Source of the DNA: Takakia lepidozioides
Lineage: Eukaryota > Streptophyta > Takakiopsida > Takakiales > Takakiaceae
DNA: 64,000 nt
Direction of reading: 5' to 3'
NCBI GenBank assembly: GCA_030704615.1
Contig: CM060734.1
Location: forward strand, 15,996,001-16,060,000
Under the pieces are notes generated by a model that was given only the letters and a program-made list of their open reading frames with translations, ran no database searches and was not told the origin of the DNA. The stretch's first letter is position 1, and every line of letters starts with the position of its first letter. This document shows, one piece after another, positions 52,532 to 64,000 of the stretch. Both the position numbers and the translations under genes were made by a program.

Positions 52532-55500
52532 TCACTGGTCCCCTGGATCCATATTCAGAAGAGTGTGAACCTCCTGGGGGCTCAACCCTGGTGCATGTAT
52601 GAAGTGATGAGTTGTGGAATTACAACGGAGTCTCTTTAGGTACACGTAGTACAAATGCTTGCAAGGGCAGTATGATGCCCCCTTGTTCGCCATGATCTGG
52701 AAGTCGGTGCAATTGCAGGTGGGTAATTCTGAAATGGTGATGGTGTACACCTCATTGCGAACAGCTGAGCCCGCCGTGGCCATCTGATACACACGCCCGA
52801 ATCCTGGTGGGGGCACTTCTGTCGAGCTCTGGATTGTACAGTTCATCCGAAGTGCATTCCCCATCCTTGTCTCGTTCACTTTTGAGGGAGGTCGCCGCCT
52901 CTTCGGTTTCCCCCAACGGTGTGTAGGATGCTTAGAGCTGTCGTGTCCCATTGTTCTTGCTCTCACAGGGGTCGGTGGTGGAGGCTGTGGAAGCGGAAAT
53001 GGTTGTCTGGGCACGTCAGTGCGCTGCACCATCCGAAATCCTGCGGCGGTAAGGGCGTCGCCTCAACCTGACTCAGATCGCAGCCTGGTTCCACCGGCCA
53101 CACCGGGGGAGCCTCTGGCATTGTCTGTATGCCGTACTTGGGCTTTCCATACACGCAAGTCATAATGTCGTGCCTGCAGAACCAGAACTGGGTGGTTGTC
53201 GCCTCCGCAAACTTTGCATGGACAAATCTTCCTGTAAAAGTAGGAGCAGGGACAGCCCCATCTGGATTCCTCCTTATCATCTCTAAACAACGTTGCCGTG
53301 TATCCACACGAATTGCGGAACACCTTCCTCGAAACGACGGCTTTGTGCGAGCAATTCTCCACTGTGAGGCAGACACAGTCGTCTCCACAATGGCTTGGCC
53401 ATACTGCATAACAGCGGGCGGAATGTGGGGCAAGGGAGCGGTGGGAATTTGTTGCACGAAATCCCCGGTTGAAGGCGACGGCGATCTGGAATTTCTTGGG
53501 CTTCCACTGCTGGAAGACACATTGTGCGGCAACATGACGGGACCTCGAGGTGCTGTCCGAATGTTCCTGTCGGATCTCCAGGAATCCTCTTCGCACCCGG
53601 GTTCCTCTTCAATCCTCCGCCTGACAGGGCGAGTCCGGACGTCCCCCTCTAGGTGTTCACCTCTGCGGTGCAGAGGCGTCCCTTTGATCTTCTCTCGCAA
53701 TGCTGTCGCCCATTTCACTGGATTCTTGGACCTCGAAGCTGTTCGTACCAACAATTCCTCCCTGTCCGGCCCAAAGCCCCATTGTTTGCCGCTCAGGAAC
53801 TTGTAGTACGTGGCTTGCTGCATGATTGCTCTGTCGATGTCCTCCGTTGTGGCCGTCACTACGTCCACCAGATGTGCGGCAGAAGACGCTCGCCAGGAGG
53901 AGTGGACCGATTCTGCCATATTCGTGTTCGGCATGTCCGTGTCGGAATCCAAGCACCGCTCCTAGAAGGACACAAACAACGGTGAGGGACCAATCGAAAT
54001 GTCCGTAACAGAAAGACAAATGAACGAAAATGACAGCAGCCTACCTCCCGCATGTACTGTCCGAACTGTCGATACCGAAAATGCCACCACCCCAACCAGC
54101 TGTGCAATGCTCCCAGATTGGTTGTCTCCACTGCACCTGACGTGTTCCACCAAGCCTCGATGATAGCAAACTTAACCTCCGCGTCATCAAATGTGGGTGC
54201 ATCCTTCCACGCCGTACAAAGGACACGGTGTTCAGCCTGGAATGAGCTAGCAACAAATTTGGTAGTGTAGTGGGATAGACTCTGCATCCAATGGAATCCA
54301 CAGGATCTCTCTTTCCCCTCCATTGGAACATTGGGGTCCTCACCGTACACACGCCGCACCGCTGCCCAGTTGGCCTGAGCGTTGTCTGCCATGAATCCCC
54401 TGAAATTGGGCTCTGGCAATCCCGCCCTTGCCATCTGCTGGTTTATGCCCTCCCACAGATGCATCTCGGACTGTGTGTCCTCCCCTTTCATCTCGCAGAT
54501 TGCAATCGTCATGAGCCTCTTGGAGTGATAGTCATAAACATGCGCACCCATAGTCACCCACTGATGGTTTGTAATTCGCTTGATGTGATCAAACATCACC
54601 CAAGCATTCGACAAGTTTCCAGTTGTCATGCGAGTGACCAAGTCGACTCCACTCCCAGGCCCACACGTCGACATTTTGAAAATGTAACAACGATCGGATT
54701 CGCTGCCTTGCCCTGGAAACCTGCTACCTTGGATGTAGTCATATCCAGTCATTCGTTTCACCTCCAGGATTGAGTACATGTCCGACCCCCTGCCGAACTC
54801 CTGCTTGCAAGATACGATGTGATTCCGCACATTCGGACTACAAACGTGCGAGACGGACTCCAAGAGGTCACGCATCTCGTCTTCGGTCAAGGGCTCTCGG
54901 TCGGAACCATCTTCAGACATGATTTTGCCAAGAGCAATCTTGTGGGCTGCCTTCAGCTGAATCTGCTTTGGTCTGGCTCCGGGGCTCAATTTCACCTCCT
55001 CTTTTATGATGTCGTGTGCTTCCTGCACAGCCTCACGCATGTTGCCTCTCGCCAAGGGGTGGCAGTGGACCCCAACGTGTATGCAAGCTCTAGTCAAGTC
55101 CGGGAGCAAATGGATAACGTAATATTGCTTGGCTCTGCACATGGACATGCACGTCGGTGGTTCTTTGCAATGTGCACACTTGAAAGAACCCGCAGGAGCT
55201 TGGCTGGAGACAATGAATGGATGATGCGTTGTGCCAGTCCAATCCGTCTCGTTTCTCCGCCCTCCTTTGGAGAGAAAGTGGAAGCAGGTGGGATTGAGGC
55301 ACCTCAGCTTCCCCGCACAGAGGACATATCGTACACGAACACCATCAGCAATTTTCGTGCTACTGGTCTTCGTCACACACCAGGGGTGTCCGTCATGCTT
55401 TCGATCCATGTCTGTTAACATCCCCGAGGCTTTCTTTGACGAAGAAACAGGTGGAAACTCGAAGATGACATTGCCATCGACTTCGGGAGGCAGAAAAGTT

Positions 55501-56138
55501 ACCTTTCTGACTGGGAATTTGGCATAGTCGAGAGCAGCCAGCTCGGAGCGAGAACCATCGAGGTGATGTTGTCGTAGGAGCTGCACAATGGACCGGGTTG
55601 GAGTTATGCTCGAGGGCACATGCGTAGCACCTACAGAGACGTCCATGCCGGATTTGAACGACCGTGTGGAGGACATGGGTACCTCAATGCAATCATCTTC
55701 CTCGTCGGAAATGTCGAATACGTCCACACGAGAAGCTATGGAGGGTCTTGACGGTCCAGGTCGGGAATGATTATCGTTGCATACCTCTCTGTTGGCAGTG
55801 GCCGCCTCTCGGTTTCCGGACTCCTTTGTGGATGGTGTGGGCAGCGACTGATTCGGAAAGGGAATGGGCATTCCCACAGCTCGGTACAGGATGGTGTCTG
55901 ACGGGGGAACGTGCCATTCGATTCCGCAACCTCCGTCGTTACCTAGCACGACAATGGTCTCGTCAACCTGTCCAGGAACATCCTTCCTTTCTTCTTCCAA
56001 ATAAACTGTGCCCGGTTTGAGCTTGAATTTGGAACAAAGGTAAGTTTCAGTCACTCTGCAAAGTCCTCCCTCGTTTGGGATCCAGGCTCTCCCAAGTTGC
56101 GGAGGACAGCAAACTATAGCGTAGGAATTCGGAGCCAT
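52532..56138 (-). CDS. MULE-type transposase with SWIM zinc finger
   Basis: The minus strand has a main exon (start ATG about 56138, within an 831-aa ORF) and an 83-bp GT-AG intron at 53962-54044, then a second exon. A frame change near 53030, shown by overlapping ORFs, precedes the C-terminus. Seen in order: a zinc-rich region (CLNPTCFHF, FKCAHCKEPPTC), HVGVHCHPLARGN, LDGTY-like TMGAHVYDYHSKRLMTIAI, GFMADNAQANWAAVRRVYG with CGFHWMQSLSHY (MULE second Asp and C-x-x-H), MAESVHSSWR and a basic proline-rich linker. Last comes SWIM: CNCTDFQIMANKGASYCPCKH, given here as CNCTDF...CPCKH. The domains match Mutator-like transposases or host genes derived from them. The long open frame suggests recent activity or domestication. 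TIRs were not identified. Confidence 0.7.
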
Positions 56139-56565
56139 CGAACACCGCACGGAGTTGGCAAGTGCGAGGTTCAGTATAGCGACAGACCAAGGCTCACAGG
56201 CACCATCTAAGTGGATCTGCGGAGTCCATCGACAATTGGAAGTCGCACATTGAAGTGGAAAGTATTGTTTCAAGCTACATGCATGAAGGTGGGAGGTTTG
56301 ATTCCATAGCCAGTGAGTAGGACAATGATGGCCGATTCGGCGACGAAATAACATCTCCTGACAGTTTCTCCTGAGGGTGGATCCAGCAGTATTCTCGGTG
56401 CAGACAGGAACGTTCGCACTGACAAGTGCCAGGACTGCTGGTTAAAACGGTCAGACAACCAAGTTGTGCTCATCAAGACTGGCCGCAATTGTGTTGTTTC
56501 GGAACAATGCAACCCATTGAGGTTCCAGATTTCCCGTCACGAGTGATTCTGTCGATTGCTGGTGG

Positions 56566-58460
56566 ACGGAAATACGGCGCCGCATTTCCGTATTGCATCT
56601 TGGTCATGCAACAGAGCGACGGAAATGCGGCACCGAGTTTCCGTCCGGGGGAAACCTTTATACTCTCCAGAACGGAAATGCGGTAACGCATTTCCATCCA
56701 GCAAGCACGGTATGTGAAGGTGGAACGGAAATGCGGTACCGCATTTCCGTTCTGATTGAGATTTATGAACAACGGGAACAGAAATGCGGCACCGCATTTC
56801 CGTCCGAGTCGCACTTTTCGACATTCCAGAACGGGAATGCGGTGCCGCATTTCCATTTTGTATCTGATGCATGGAGCTGAGGGATAGAAATGCTGCAGCA
56901 CATTTCCGTCCTTAAAAGACATTCATACTCTCGAGAACGGAAATGCGGTACCGCATTTTCATTCAACAAGCACGGTATGTGAAGGTGGAACGGAAATGCG
57001 GTACCGCATTTCCGTTCTGATTGAGAATTATGAACAACGGGAACAGAAATGCGGCACCGCATTTCCGTCAAAGTCGCACTTTTCGACATTCCATAAAGGA
57101 AATGCGGCGCCGCATTTCCATTTTGTATCTGATGCCTGGAGCCGAGTAAGATTCCGACAGCTTCATACAGCGCAATTCCGACCGGTTGAGACATTCACAC
57201 TATCCAGAACGGAAATGCGGCACCGCATTTCCGTTCTGACTGAAAATCGTGAACTATCTGAACTGAAATGCGGCACCGTATTTCCATCCGAGTCGCACCT
57301 ACCATCATTCCAGAACGGAAATGCGGCACCGCATTTCCGTTCTGACTGAAAATCGTGAACCATCGGAACTGAAATGCGGCAACGTATTTCCATCCGAGTC
57401 GCACCTACCATCAGGCCAGAACGGAAATGCGGCACCGCATTTCCGTTCTGACTGAAAATCGTGAACCATCGGAACTGAATTGCGGCAACGTATTTCCATC
57501 CGAGTCGCACCTACCATCAGGCCAGAACGGAAATGCGGCACCGCATTTCCGTTCTGACTGAAAATCGTGAACCATCGGAACTGAAATGCGGCAGCGCATT
57601 TCCATCCGAGTCGCACCTCCCAACATTCCAGAACGGAATGTATTAGATTTAAAAGGGAAATGCGGCACCGCATTTCCGTTCTGATGAAATATCCTGAAAC
57701 ATCGGAATTGAAATGCGGTACCGCATTTCCGTCGGAGTCCCACCATCCGACATTCCAAAACGGAAATGCGGCACCGCATTTCCGTTTTGTATGTGAGGCA
57801 TGGAGCTGTGGAACGAAAATGCGGGAAGGCATTTCCGCCAGCGTCAGACGTTAATACTCTACAGAACGGAAATGCGGTACCGCATTTCCATTCTGACTGA
57901 AAATCGTGCGCAACGGGTACAGAAATGCGGCACCGCATTTCCGTTCGAGTCGCACCTTCCGACATTCTCGAACGGAAATGCGGCGCCGCATTTCCGTTTT
58001 GTATATTCGGCCTGGAGCTGTGCTACGGAAATGTGTTGCCGCATTTCCATCCATGTGAGACCTTCAACCTTTCCAGACCGGAAATGCGACACCGCATTTC
58101 TGTCCAGGTGAGACCTCTATACTTTCCCGAACGGAAATGTGGCACGGCATTTCCATTCATCAACTAACGTATGTGAAGTGGGAACGGAAATGCGGCGCCG
58201 CATTTCCCTTCTGAATCTCATACTTGGAGCTGTGGGACGGAAATGCGGCACCGTATTTCCGTTCAACAACTAAGGTATGTGAAGGTGGAACGGAAATGCG
58301 GTGCCGCATTTTCTTCCAACAAGTACGGATGTGTAGCAGAGTGATCGTACTTAACGGAAATGCGGCGCCGCATTCGCATTCTCGCTCCAACTCATCAGAC
58401 GCTGGGACGGAAATGCCTTGAAATGTGAACACGTGGAGCAACGGAATTGCTGCACATGTC
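56566..58460. repeat. Palindrome array, period about 53 bp, with higher-order structure
   Basis: About 33-36 copies of a roughly 26-bp palindrome with core AAATGCGGNNCCGCATTT follow each other every 51-55 bp (for example 56566, 56618, 56672, 56723, 56778, 56831, 56884, 56937, 56990). The two centre bases are TA, CG, CA or TG. The intervening 25-bp spacers are not unique: five types recur in a fixed order, so 56723 and 56990 (267 bp apart) have the same neighbours. Short ORFs on both strands of the MRYRISVL/RKCGAAFPF type are by-products of the palindrome. Confidence 0.92.
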
Positions 58461-58725
58461 GGCACTCTATCTGACTGAAGGGGCATGAGGCGGCGCGGCC
58501 TGACCGTTGGATAATGATGTTTGATTTTCGGACGGCGGGCGTACCCTCAACGATTCGAATTTCGTAATGACGCAAACTCCACGAGGAGACACTTTCGTCC
58601 AACCTTTCGAACCCAAGTGGTGCATCACCGCCGTTTCATCTACTTTTGTCGTGTCTCCTCAGTCACCCCTCTCGCGCCCTTTCCATCTGCACTCTTTGCC
58701 CCTTTTCCCTCTCTCTGTTCTTCTT

Positions 58726-61700
58726 ATGCTCGAACCTGAGAGGGGGGGAGTTCGTGCACCAGACAGGAGACCTCGTCGCAAGCTCCGGAAATTATACTTC
58801 GGACGTAGGCCAATGCCGAAGGGGAGGAAGCAGATGCGTCTACAGGAGGAGATTGCCATCTCCGAGCAGCAGGCCACTCAGGCAACCCAGCCACCAGTGA
58901 GAGCTCCATGCGATCGGGCTGCGCGCAGCTGATCGAGCACCGAACCCCCCATTTTGCTTCTGTAATTCTTAGACTGAATGCTAGGAGACTTGAATGCAGA
59001 ACATGTTTGCATGCCTAACAGGAAAGGTGGACGTGCTGGAGGGATCGCAGGAATCCGAAGAGCCGCAGGAAGAGTCCGAGGAGCTAGCTGCAGCACGTAC
59101 ACCCACCCGATCCCCGAGCGCGGGTACTCCTGCCGGGCCTAGCCCTCTGCGATTCAAAGACGCGTCTTCGAAGGGCAAGTTCAAAGTCTCAGAGATCGAC
59201 TCGCGTTCTTCGATCATGGAGAATCGCCAGCAGGGGTCGGGCCCTTCTCCAGCAAAGTCGAAGAAGAAGCAGCCCGTCCCTCTACTGGCTTCTGAACCGG
59301 CTCAGGCCGATTCACCCCCCCAACGCGAATGAAGCAGCAGGGTAGAAGACAGATTCTATTGCAGCAGACACCTTCACCTGCAAGGATGAGGAAGCAGAAG
59401 GCAATCAGGGCGACGGCGAACAATCTCCCGCAAAACCGCTTCCACGAGCTGAAGCTCAGTTCCTGGAGGATTTCCCGCCTGCAGATGTTGGGGCCGACTC
59501 TGCTGCAGCGAAGGCAATGGGATCGACCGTTGATCTCGATTTGGTACCGGAGGAGGGTGCTGCCGCTGAACGTTCGCAGGCAGACCTCACCACCGATGAG
59601 CTAGCAGGCCCGGAGGAGGCCTCTGCAGTGGCAGAATTGCCCGCACACAGGCCCCAGAGTGCAGCTCCAGTTGAGGATGCTCCACCTGCTCAGCCACTAC
59701 CGGCACCTACAGACATGTCTCCGGAGGATTTCAAAAGTGCAGCGGATAAAATGTTGGAGGAGACACACAGTAGCATTGGCAGAGTTCTGGGCAGCAGGGT
59801 ATTCCAGCGGACTCTTCGAATCCCACTCTGTCGCATGGTCTCCCTTCCCATCGTCAGGCAGGCCCTTCCCGGAGATGTGGATAAGCTCAAGTTCGCATTT
59901 CGAGAAGGGTACCGTCTGGGATCGGCAGCGTTTTACGTTTCCATAGAGAATGAGGACGGCGAAACCCGTGGACCCACTGCCGATGAATTGTCAACGTGGG
60001 ATACCCACTGGCACACTCGCAACCACGAATTCGAGGCGACGCTGAAGGGTGATCCCGACTTCGGCCATATGTCGGGAAAAATGTTCTTTGTGTGGGACGG
60101 GAATCACCGACTTCTCGCCTGGTGGGAGTACATCAAGCAGAACCATGCCAAGCACATTGGCTGGCATTACATGGTGGAGTGTGTCATCCTCAAGGTGAAG
60201 GCGGCAGACTCCTCCCTCCTCAAGAATGCCATGGCGGACCTCAACTCGTAAGATACTCATACCCTCCCTAGCACATTCGAAATGCGGTGCCGCATTTCGG
60301 TTTCCATTCTGGTTTGATTCCGTGCTTCCGTGTACTGAACTGGAGAGTGTGCCTTGCAGGGTCACTGAGAATGCGTACGTGCATACCCACATGGCACATA
60401 TGCTGTACAGGGTGAGGAAAACTGGTCTTACTGATCCGCAGATGTTTGCGGAAATGCTGGAGCCGGAGCTCATTCAGAAAGCCGTTGCAAAAACAGACCG
60501 GACATGGTATCGTCTCACTATGGATGGAATGGTGGAGGTGATATACGAAGTAAGTCGTGCTCCAATTTCCCTCTGCTCATCCTTCCCCAATTTCCAGTAA
60601 TGTTTCCACATGAATCGAATGTAACGCTTCTGCATGTTTTTGTTGGCAGTCAAACATCAAGCTGGATTTGGCCCATGCCAAACGCTTCTTCATGGAAAGT
60701 GAGGGGCAGGTCAAAACGTTGCAGTCATTGACTGAGCACTTGAAGGAAGCCGGTGTCAAGTCCAGAACCAAATACAAGTCAAAGCTTGTGAAGCTGGTGG
60801 CAATTGCAGATCCGGCACTTGGAAAGGACTTCATCCCCGAGATTGCAAAACACTATTCTCGGGCCATGCAGCCGACCATGCAATTGGAGAAACTGCATCA
60901 CCTCTCAACGGCATGTGTGGAGGCGAAAGAGAAGGTGAGGTTTCAATGCACTGAATTTCCTTCCTAGCAATAGCCACTCTCTTCCAGCCACTGACATTGG
61001 ATCGGAAATGGCAGACACGGTGGCTGTCGATCTGGAATGCATCCGAGAGCATAAGGACAATGTGGTCTTTTCCACTGGAAGTTTCCGACCCTGCAGTGGA
61101 TGTGTGGCTCAACCGCATGACTTGGTGGTTCCAGGTAATTCAAGGTACTTCCCCAGATTTGCTTTTCTGACATGAATTCCCTGAACTGCTACGTGACAAT
61201 GCATTTGGGAATGGCAGGTAATGTCGAATGCAAAGGAGCAAGTCGTAATGCACACAAATTCGTTCGGCTTGTACGTCAAATGGGATGGAACACAGACATT
61301 GGAAGACTACGTGACACGTTTCAGATGTGCGTACAAGGACAACCTTTTCGCCAGAGAGCTACAGACAGCAAGAAGGAGCGTGGAGTTTACACATCAGGAG
61401 GGAGCGGGGAAAGCTGCAATGCGAATTGTTTACAGGTGAAGCACAGCTGCCCTTGTATGCGAAGCCTGGTTACGAGGTTTGTCTCGGAAATGCGGCACCG
61501 CATTCGCATTTTATGTTTTCGGTGGCACTCTGCCAGTAGGTTGGTCTCAAGTTTTGCTCACGCATGCTGACTGCCTTGCAGGTATATGAAATACGTGCTC
61601 CTTCAGACAGGGGCCCTGGCTCAAGAGCCCCCGTTCTTCATGGCTTGGACCGTGGCGGGCCCAAGCTGTGTCTACACACCCGAGATGCAGAAACAATGGC

Positions 61701-63934
61701 ATCCCGCGCATCTCGTTGGATGCCCGTGGTACCTGGACATGTCTGGCGGTATTGTTGACGAGTCTGAGAAAGATCTGCACGCCTTGGCAGAAGAGAAGAG
61801 AAAGGAAAGACGTGTCCCTGCTGGGCCAAAGTCGGCAAAGGAATCTGCTGCTCTGGAAGAATCCAGAAAGGCAGCTGAGATGGCACAAAAGACGGTGGAT
61901 GCAGCTGTGCAGGCCCAACAGAAGGGGTCGAAGAAGAGGACTCGCCAGCAAGGAGCAGCTGTTGTGACACCCGCCAAAACGAAGAAGCAGAAACAGCCTG
62001 TTCAGGAAGAGGGTGAGGAAGAGGACTCCGATGGAGACTTTGCAACCAGCCCACCCCCCCAAACGCAGGCTGCCTCCCCTGTGCCCACCGTTGTCACCAG
62101 AGGCACGAGAACTGGCTCGGCAAAGAAGGCACTCTTCAACCCCCCAGGGGGCACCCTTTCGAGCCGGTGGAAATGAAGAGGCCGAAAGTGGCTCCCGAAA
62201 CTGTAGTCCAGTGTGTAAATGAGAGTTTCTTGGCGGCTTTGGATGGACGGGCAGCCAAGTTGGCATACATGAAGACCATGGAGGGTCTGAAGGGCAGAGC
62301 ACTGAAGAAGGCGACTGCCGAAGAGCCTTCCGACACCCCAGGATTTCAGAATATGGTCTCGTTCTTTGAGAGGGTGTGTGCAGACAAGGATTGTAGGAGG
62401 GGCGGAAATGCCACCGAGTGGTCTTGCGATATGATCATCTTGGATATTCCGGACGGAGAGCCTGTGGAAGGACTGCAAGCTTTGCCATCTTGGAACAGGT
62501 ACTCGGAGGACTTTTGGAAGAAAGGATTCGGGCTTGCCCGCATGGTGTTGGACGACAGAGGCTGTGTGGTTGTCCTGGCGAGCAGAGGAAAAAACACTCA
62601 GACAGGAATTGCGAAGTGGACCCGCAAGAGCGCCGTCCCGATTCTGAAAAAGAAGTGGACGTGCATCAACACACTGGGCCTTCGGTCGGAAGGGAAGAAG
62701 GTGATTACGACACTGGCACTCGTCCATTCATTTGCTTGGGTGCTTTCAAATGCGGTGCCGCATTCGGTTTCTAATCGTTTTCCCCCTGTGTATGCAGACG
62801 AAGCAGTTCGATGCATACTGCTTTGTGAAGGAAAACTCCACCTTTGCTTTCCGGAAGGAGGGAGGAAAGGTTGACCCGAACTGCGACCCACTCGATTACG
62901 ACGTTCTGTTCAACAACGTTCCCAAGGAACTTCTCCCTCATAGCCTCACTTCAACGGAACCCCTGCGGTACTCACGGACTCGGAGCCCTGCCTTCATTCA
63001 GACAATTATGGAGACATGCACAGACGTGGAGGGCACAGTGCTGGACCTCATCTGTGGGACAGGTATGCAGAATCTTGATCTCTGCTGTTCTGCAAATTCT
63101 CGTTAGGATGTAGTTCGCAACATCTGAAGCGCCATGTGGTAATGTGTGGATGGCATTGTAACAGGTGCCTCAATGTGGGCTGGGCGGTTTTCCGACCGGC
63201 ACCTCTTTGCCTACGAGGAGGATTCATCCGTGTGGGGATCCCATCTGGAGGGGCTGCAACGGAATGTGAAGGCTCCCGACAGAGCGGAAGTCTCCTCGGA
63301 TTCGTCGGAGTCCGAGGAAGACACAGTGGACATTGATGCAGAGGAGAACCCGGAATACGAGTGAGTGCAAACATTGTAAGTTTGCAAAGCCTTCTGGGTC
63401 ATTTATGTCAAAGGAATTTCCCGACTGTGGTTCTCATTAGTCTCGTTGATGATTGTCATGTGCAGGATTGCAGGGTCCGGGTCGAAGCATGTAGGGCCTA
63501 CACTTCCTGCCAGGAAGAATGTCCCGTTCTTTGCGAGGGCCGACTTCATGACGAGCCCGGTGAGGGACTACTCCCTTCCTAGTTATGCAGCTAAACTCGC
63601 AAATACAGCGATTAGAAGAAGTGAGAATCCCAGTAAAGTAGAGCAGATTTTGGAGAGGGCTAGGGAGGACAGAAGGATAAGGAAAGAGTTGGCAGCAGCT
63701 CAGACAGGTAGACGGGTACGAAAGTACATATGTGATTCAGCGGATGAGAGCGACGCAGACAGGGAGGAGGACGACCCAACGGAGGTGAGATGGACAGTTC
63801 CGCAAGGGGAAGATGGGATTTTTGAAAGCCTGGCCAACGAGCAGTCCGCTGGAGATGAGAGAGGCACTGAGGGGGTGGAGGAGGAGCAGGACAGTCTAGA
63901 ACAGGATGAGGATTCCGATGATTTTCAAGATTAA
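58726..63934 (+). CDS. ParB-like / permuted amino-methyltransferase-like fusion gene
   Basis: Introns with clean GT-AG ends lie at 60248-60359, 60550-60649, 60935-60987, 61135-61217, 61436-61581, 62701-62797, 63063-63164 and 63361-63465; all keep phase. An acidic N-terminus precedes a ParB-like domain: IPLCRMVSLPIVR, then MFFVWDGNHRLLAWWEYI (the GxHR ParB/Srx mark, about 60085) and a helical part. The second half has DMIILDIPDGEP (motif IV position, DIPD for DPPY), VLDDRGCVVVLAS, and then VLDLICGTGASMWAGR with FAYEEDS (motif I). Motif IV before motif I is the beta-class order of N4-cytosine/N6-adenine methyltransferases. KKRTRQQ...KTKKQKQ is a likely nuclear signal. The tail is acidic and ends in TAA. 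Apparent frameshifts at C/G runs (about 59322, 62150) and a TAG near 59352 leave integrity open. Confidence 0.55.
60278..60299. repeat. Single palindrome in intron (1)
   Basis: CGAAATGCGG-TG-CCGCATTTCG is perfect apart from the centre, and lies inside the 112-bp intron 60248-60359. It is the same core as the array at 56566-58460. Confidence 0.9.
61485..61510. repeat. Single palindrome in intron (2)
   Basis: GGAAATGCGGCACCGCATTC lies in the intron 61436-61581. The right arm is diverged beyond CATT. Confidence 0.85.
62747..62768. repeat. Single palindrome in intron (3)
   Basis: AAATGCGGTGCCGCATT lies in the 97-bp intron 62701-62797. All three unit copies within this gene are in introns, none in exons. 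Confidence 0.88.
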
Positions 63935-64000
63935 TAGAATTTTAATGAAGTCTCTGTAAATGTAAATTCTCTTCCAGAGTATATAAAGAAAATTCTGCCC

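Noticed and set aside
56473-58167. Many 60-180 aa ORFs with RKCGAAFPF / MRYRISVL patterns on both strands
   Set aside because: They are translations of the palindrome array in all frames; period and composition explain them fully.
56566-58460. CRISPR-like array of evenly spaced repeats
   Set aside because: The spacers recur in a fixed five-part cycle and the repeat units are variable palindromes. There are no cas-type genes and the setting is eukaryotic. It is a satellite with higher-order structure.
1-64000. tRNA, rRNA or other structured RNA genes
   Set aside because: I did not recognise any cloverleaf or rRNA core while reading; a covariance-model scan would be needed to exclude them.

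Overview
The window reads as a repeat-choked nuclear segment of a streptophyte plant, either a charophyte alga (Chara-like) or a seedless land plant. Pointers are pentatricopeptide (PPR) repeats of land-plant style, the plant-specific OSB 'PDF' motif, Ty3/gypsy elements carrying a cytosine methyltransferase (an arrangement reported before in charophytes and dinoflagellates), genes with short GT-AG introns and a 500-N scaffold gap. I cannot fix the species. Nothing looks prokaryotic: there are no operons, no rRNA and no CRISPR array, and I recognised no tRNA.

Layout. 1-3512: a minus-strand Ty3/gypsy copy (G1) running off the left edge and split by a 673-bp inverted-repeat insertion. 3513-9640: minus-strand, repeat-built, secreted-looking hypothetical ORFs with a PPR scrap. 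9677-10082: an orphan methyltransferase fragment. 10083-11584: a LINE with an N-terminal 2A-like peptide. 11590-18170: a decayed tandem cluster joining OSB/PDF motifs to PPR repeats. 19209-24290: the most complete Ty3/gypsy copy (G2), ordered protease - DNA C5-methyltransferase - RT - RNase H - integrase - PHD-like finger. 24291-25040: a CpG-dense fold-back block. 25200-27470: a minus-strand Ptta/En/Spm-like transposase gene. 27675-36440: a young retroelement with about 1.75-kb direct repeats and a Penelope-like RT. 36641-38140: a LINE tail, an inverted copy of the repeat end, and an array with a period of about 192 bp. 39185-42118: a third Ty3/gypsy copy (G3) with gag, protease and the front of the methyltransferase. 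42119-51690: several LINE copies in both orientations around the gap. 52532-56138: a MULE-type transposase gene with a SWIM finger. 56566-58460: a palindrome array with a period of about 53 bp. 58726-63934: a multi-exon gene with a ParB-like domain and a permuted amino-methyltransferase-like domain.

How it fits together. Almost everything is mobile DNA or its wreckage. Two unusual DNA-modification themes stand out. Four separate Ty3/gypsy fragments carry one C5-methyltransferase domain between protease and RT. The right-hand gene looks like a eukaryotic version of the phage/prophage ParB-methylase fusion. Its introns contain single copies of the same palindrome, AAATGCGGNNCCGCATTT, that forms the neighbouring array and also occurs beside the MULE gene. 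All gene calls rest on reading translated motifs by eye; no database search was run.
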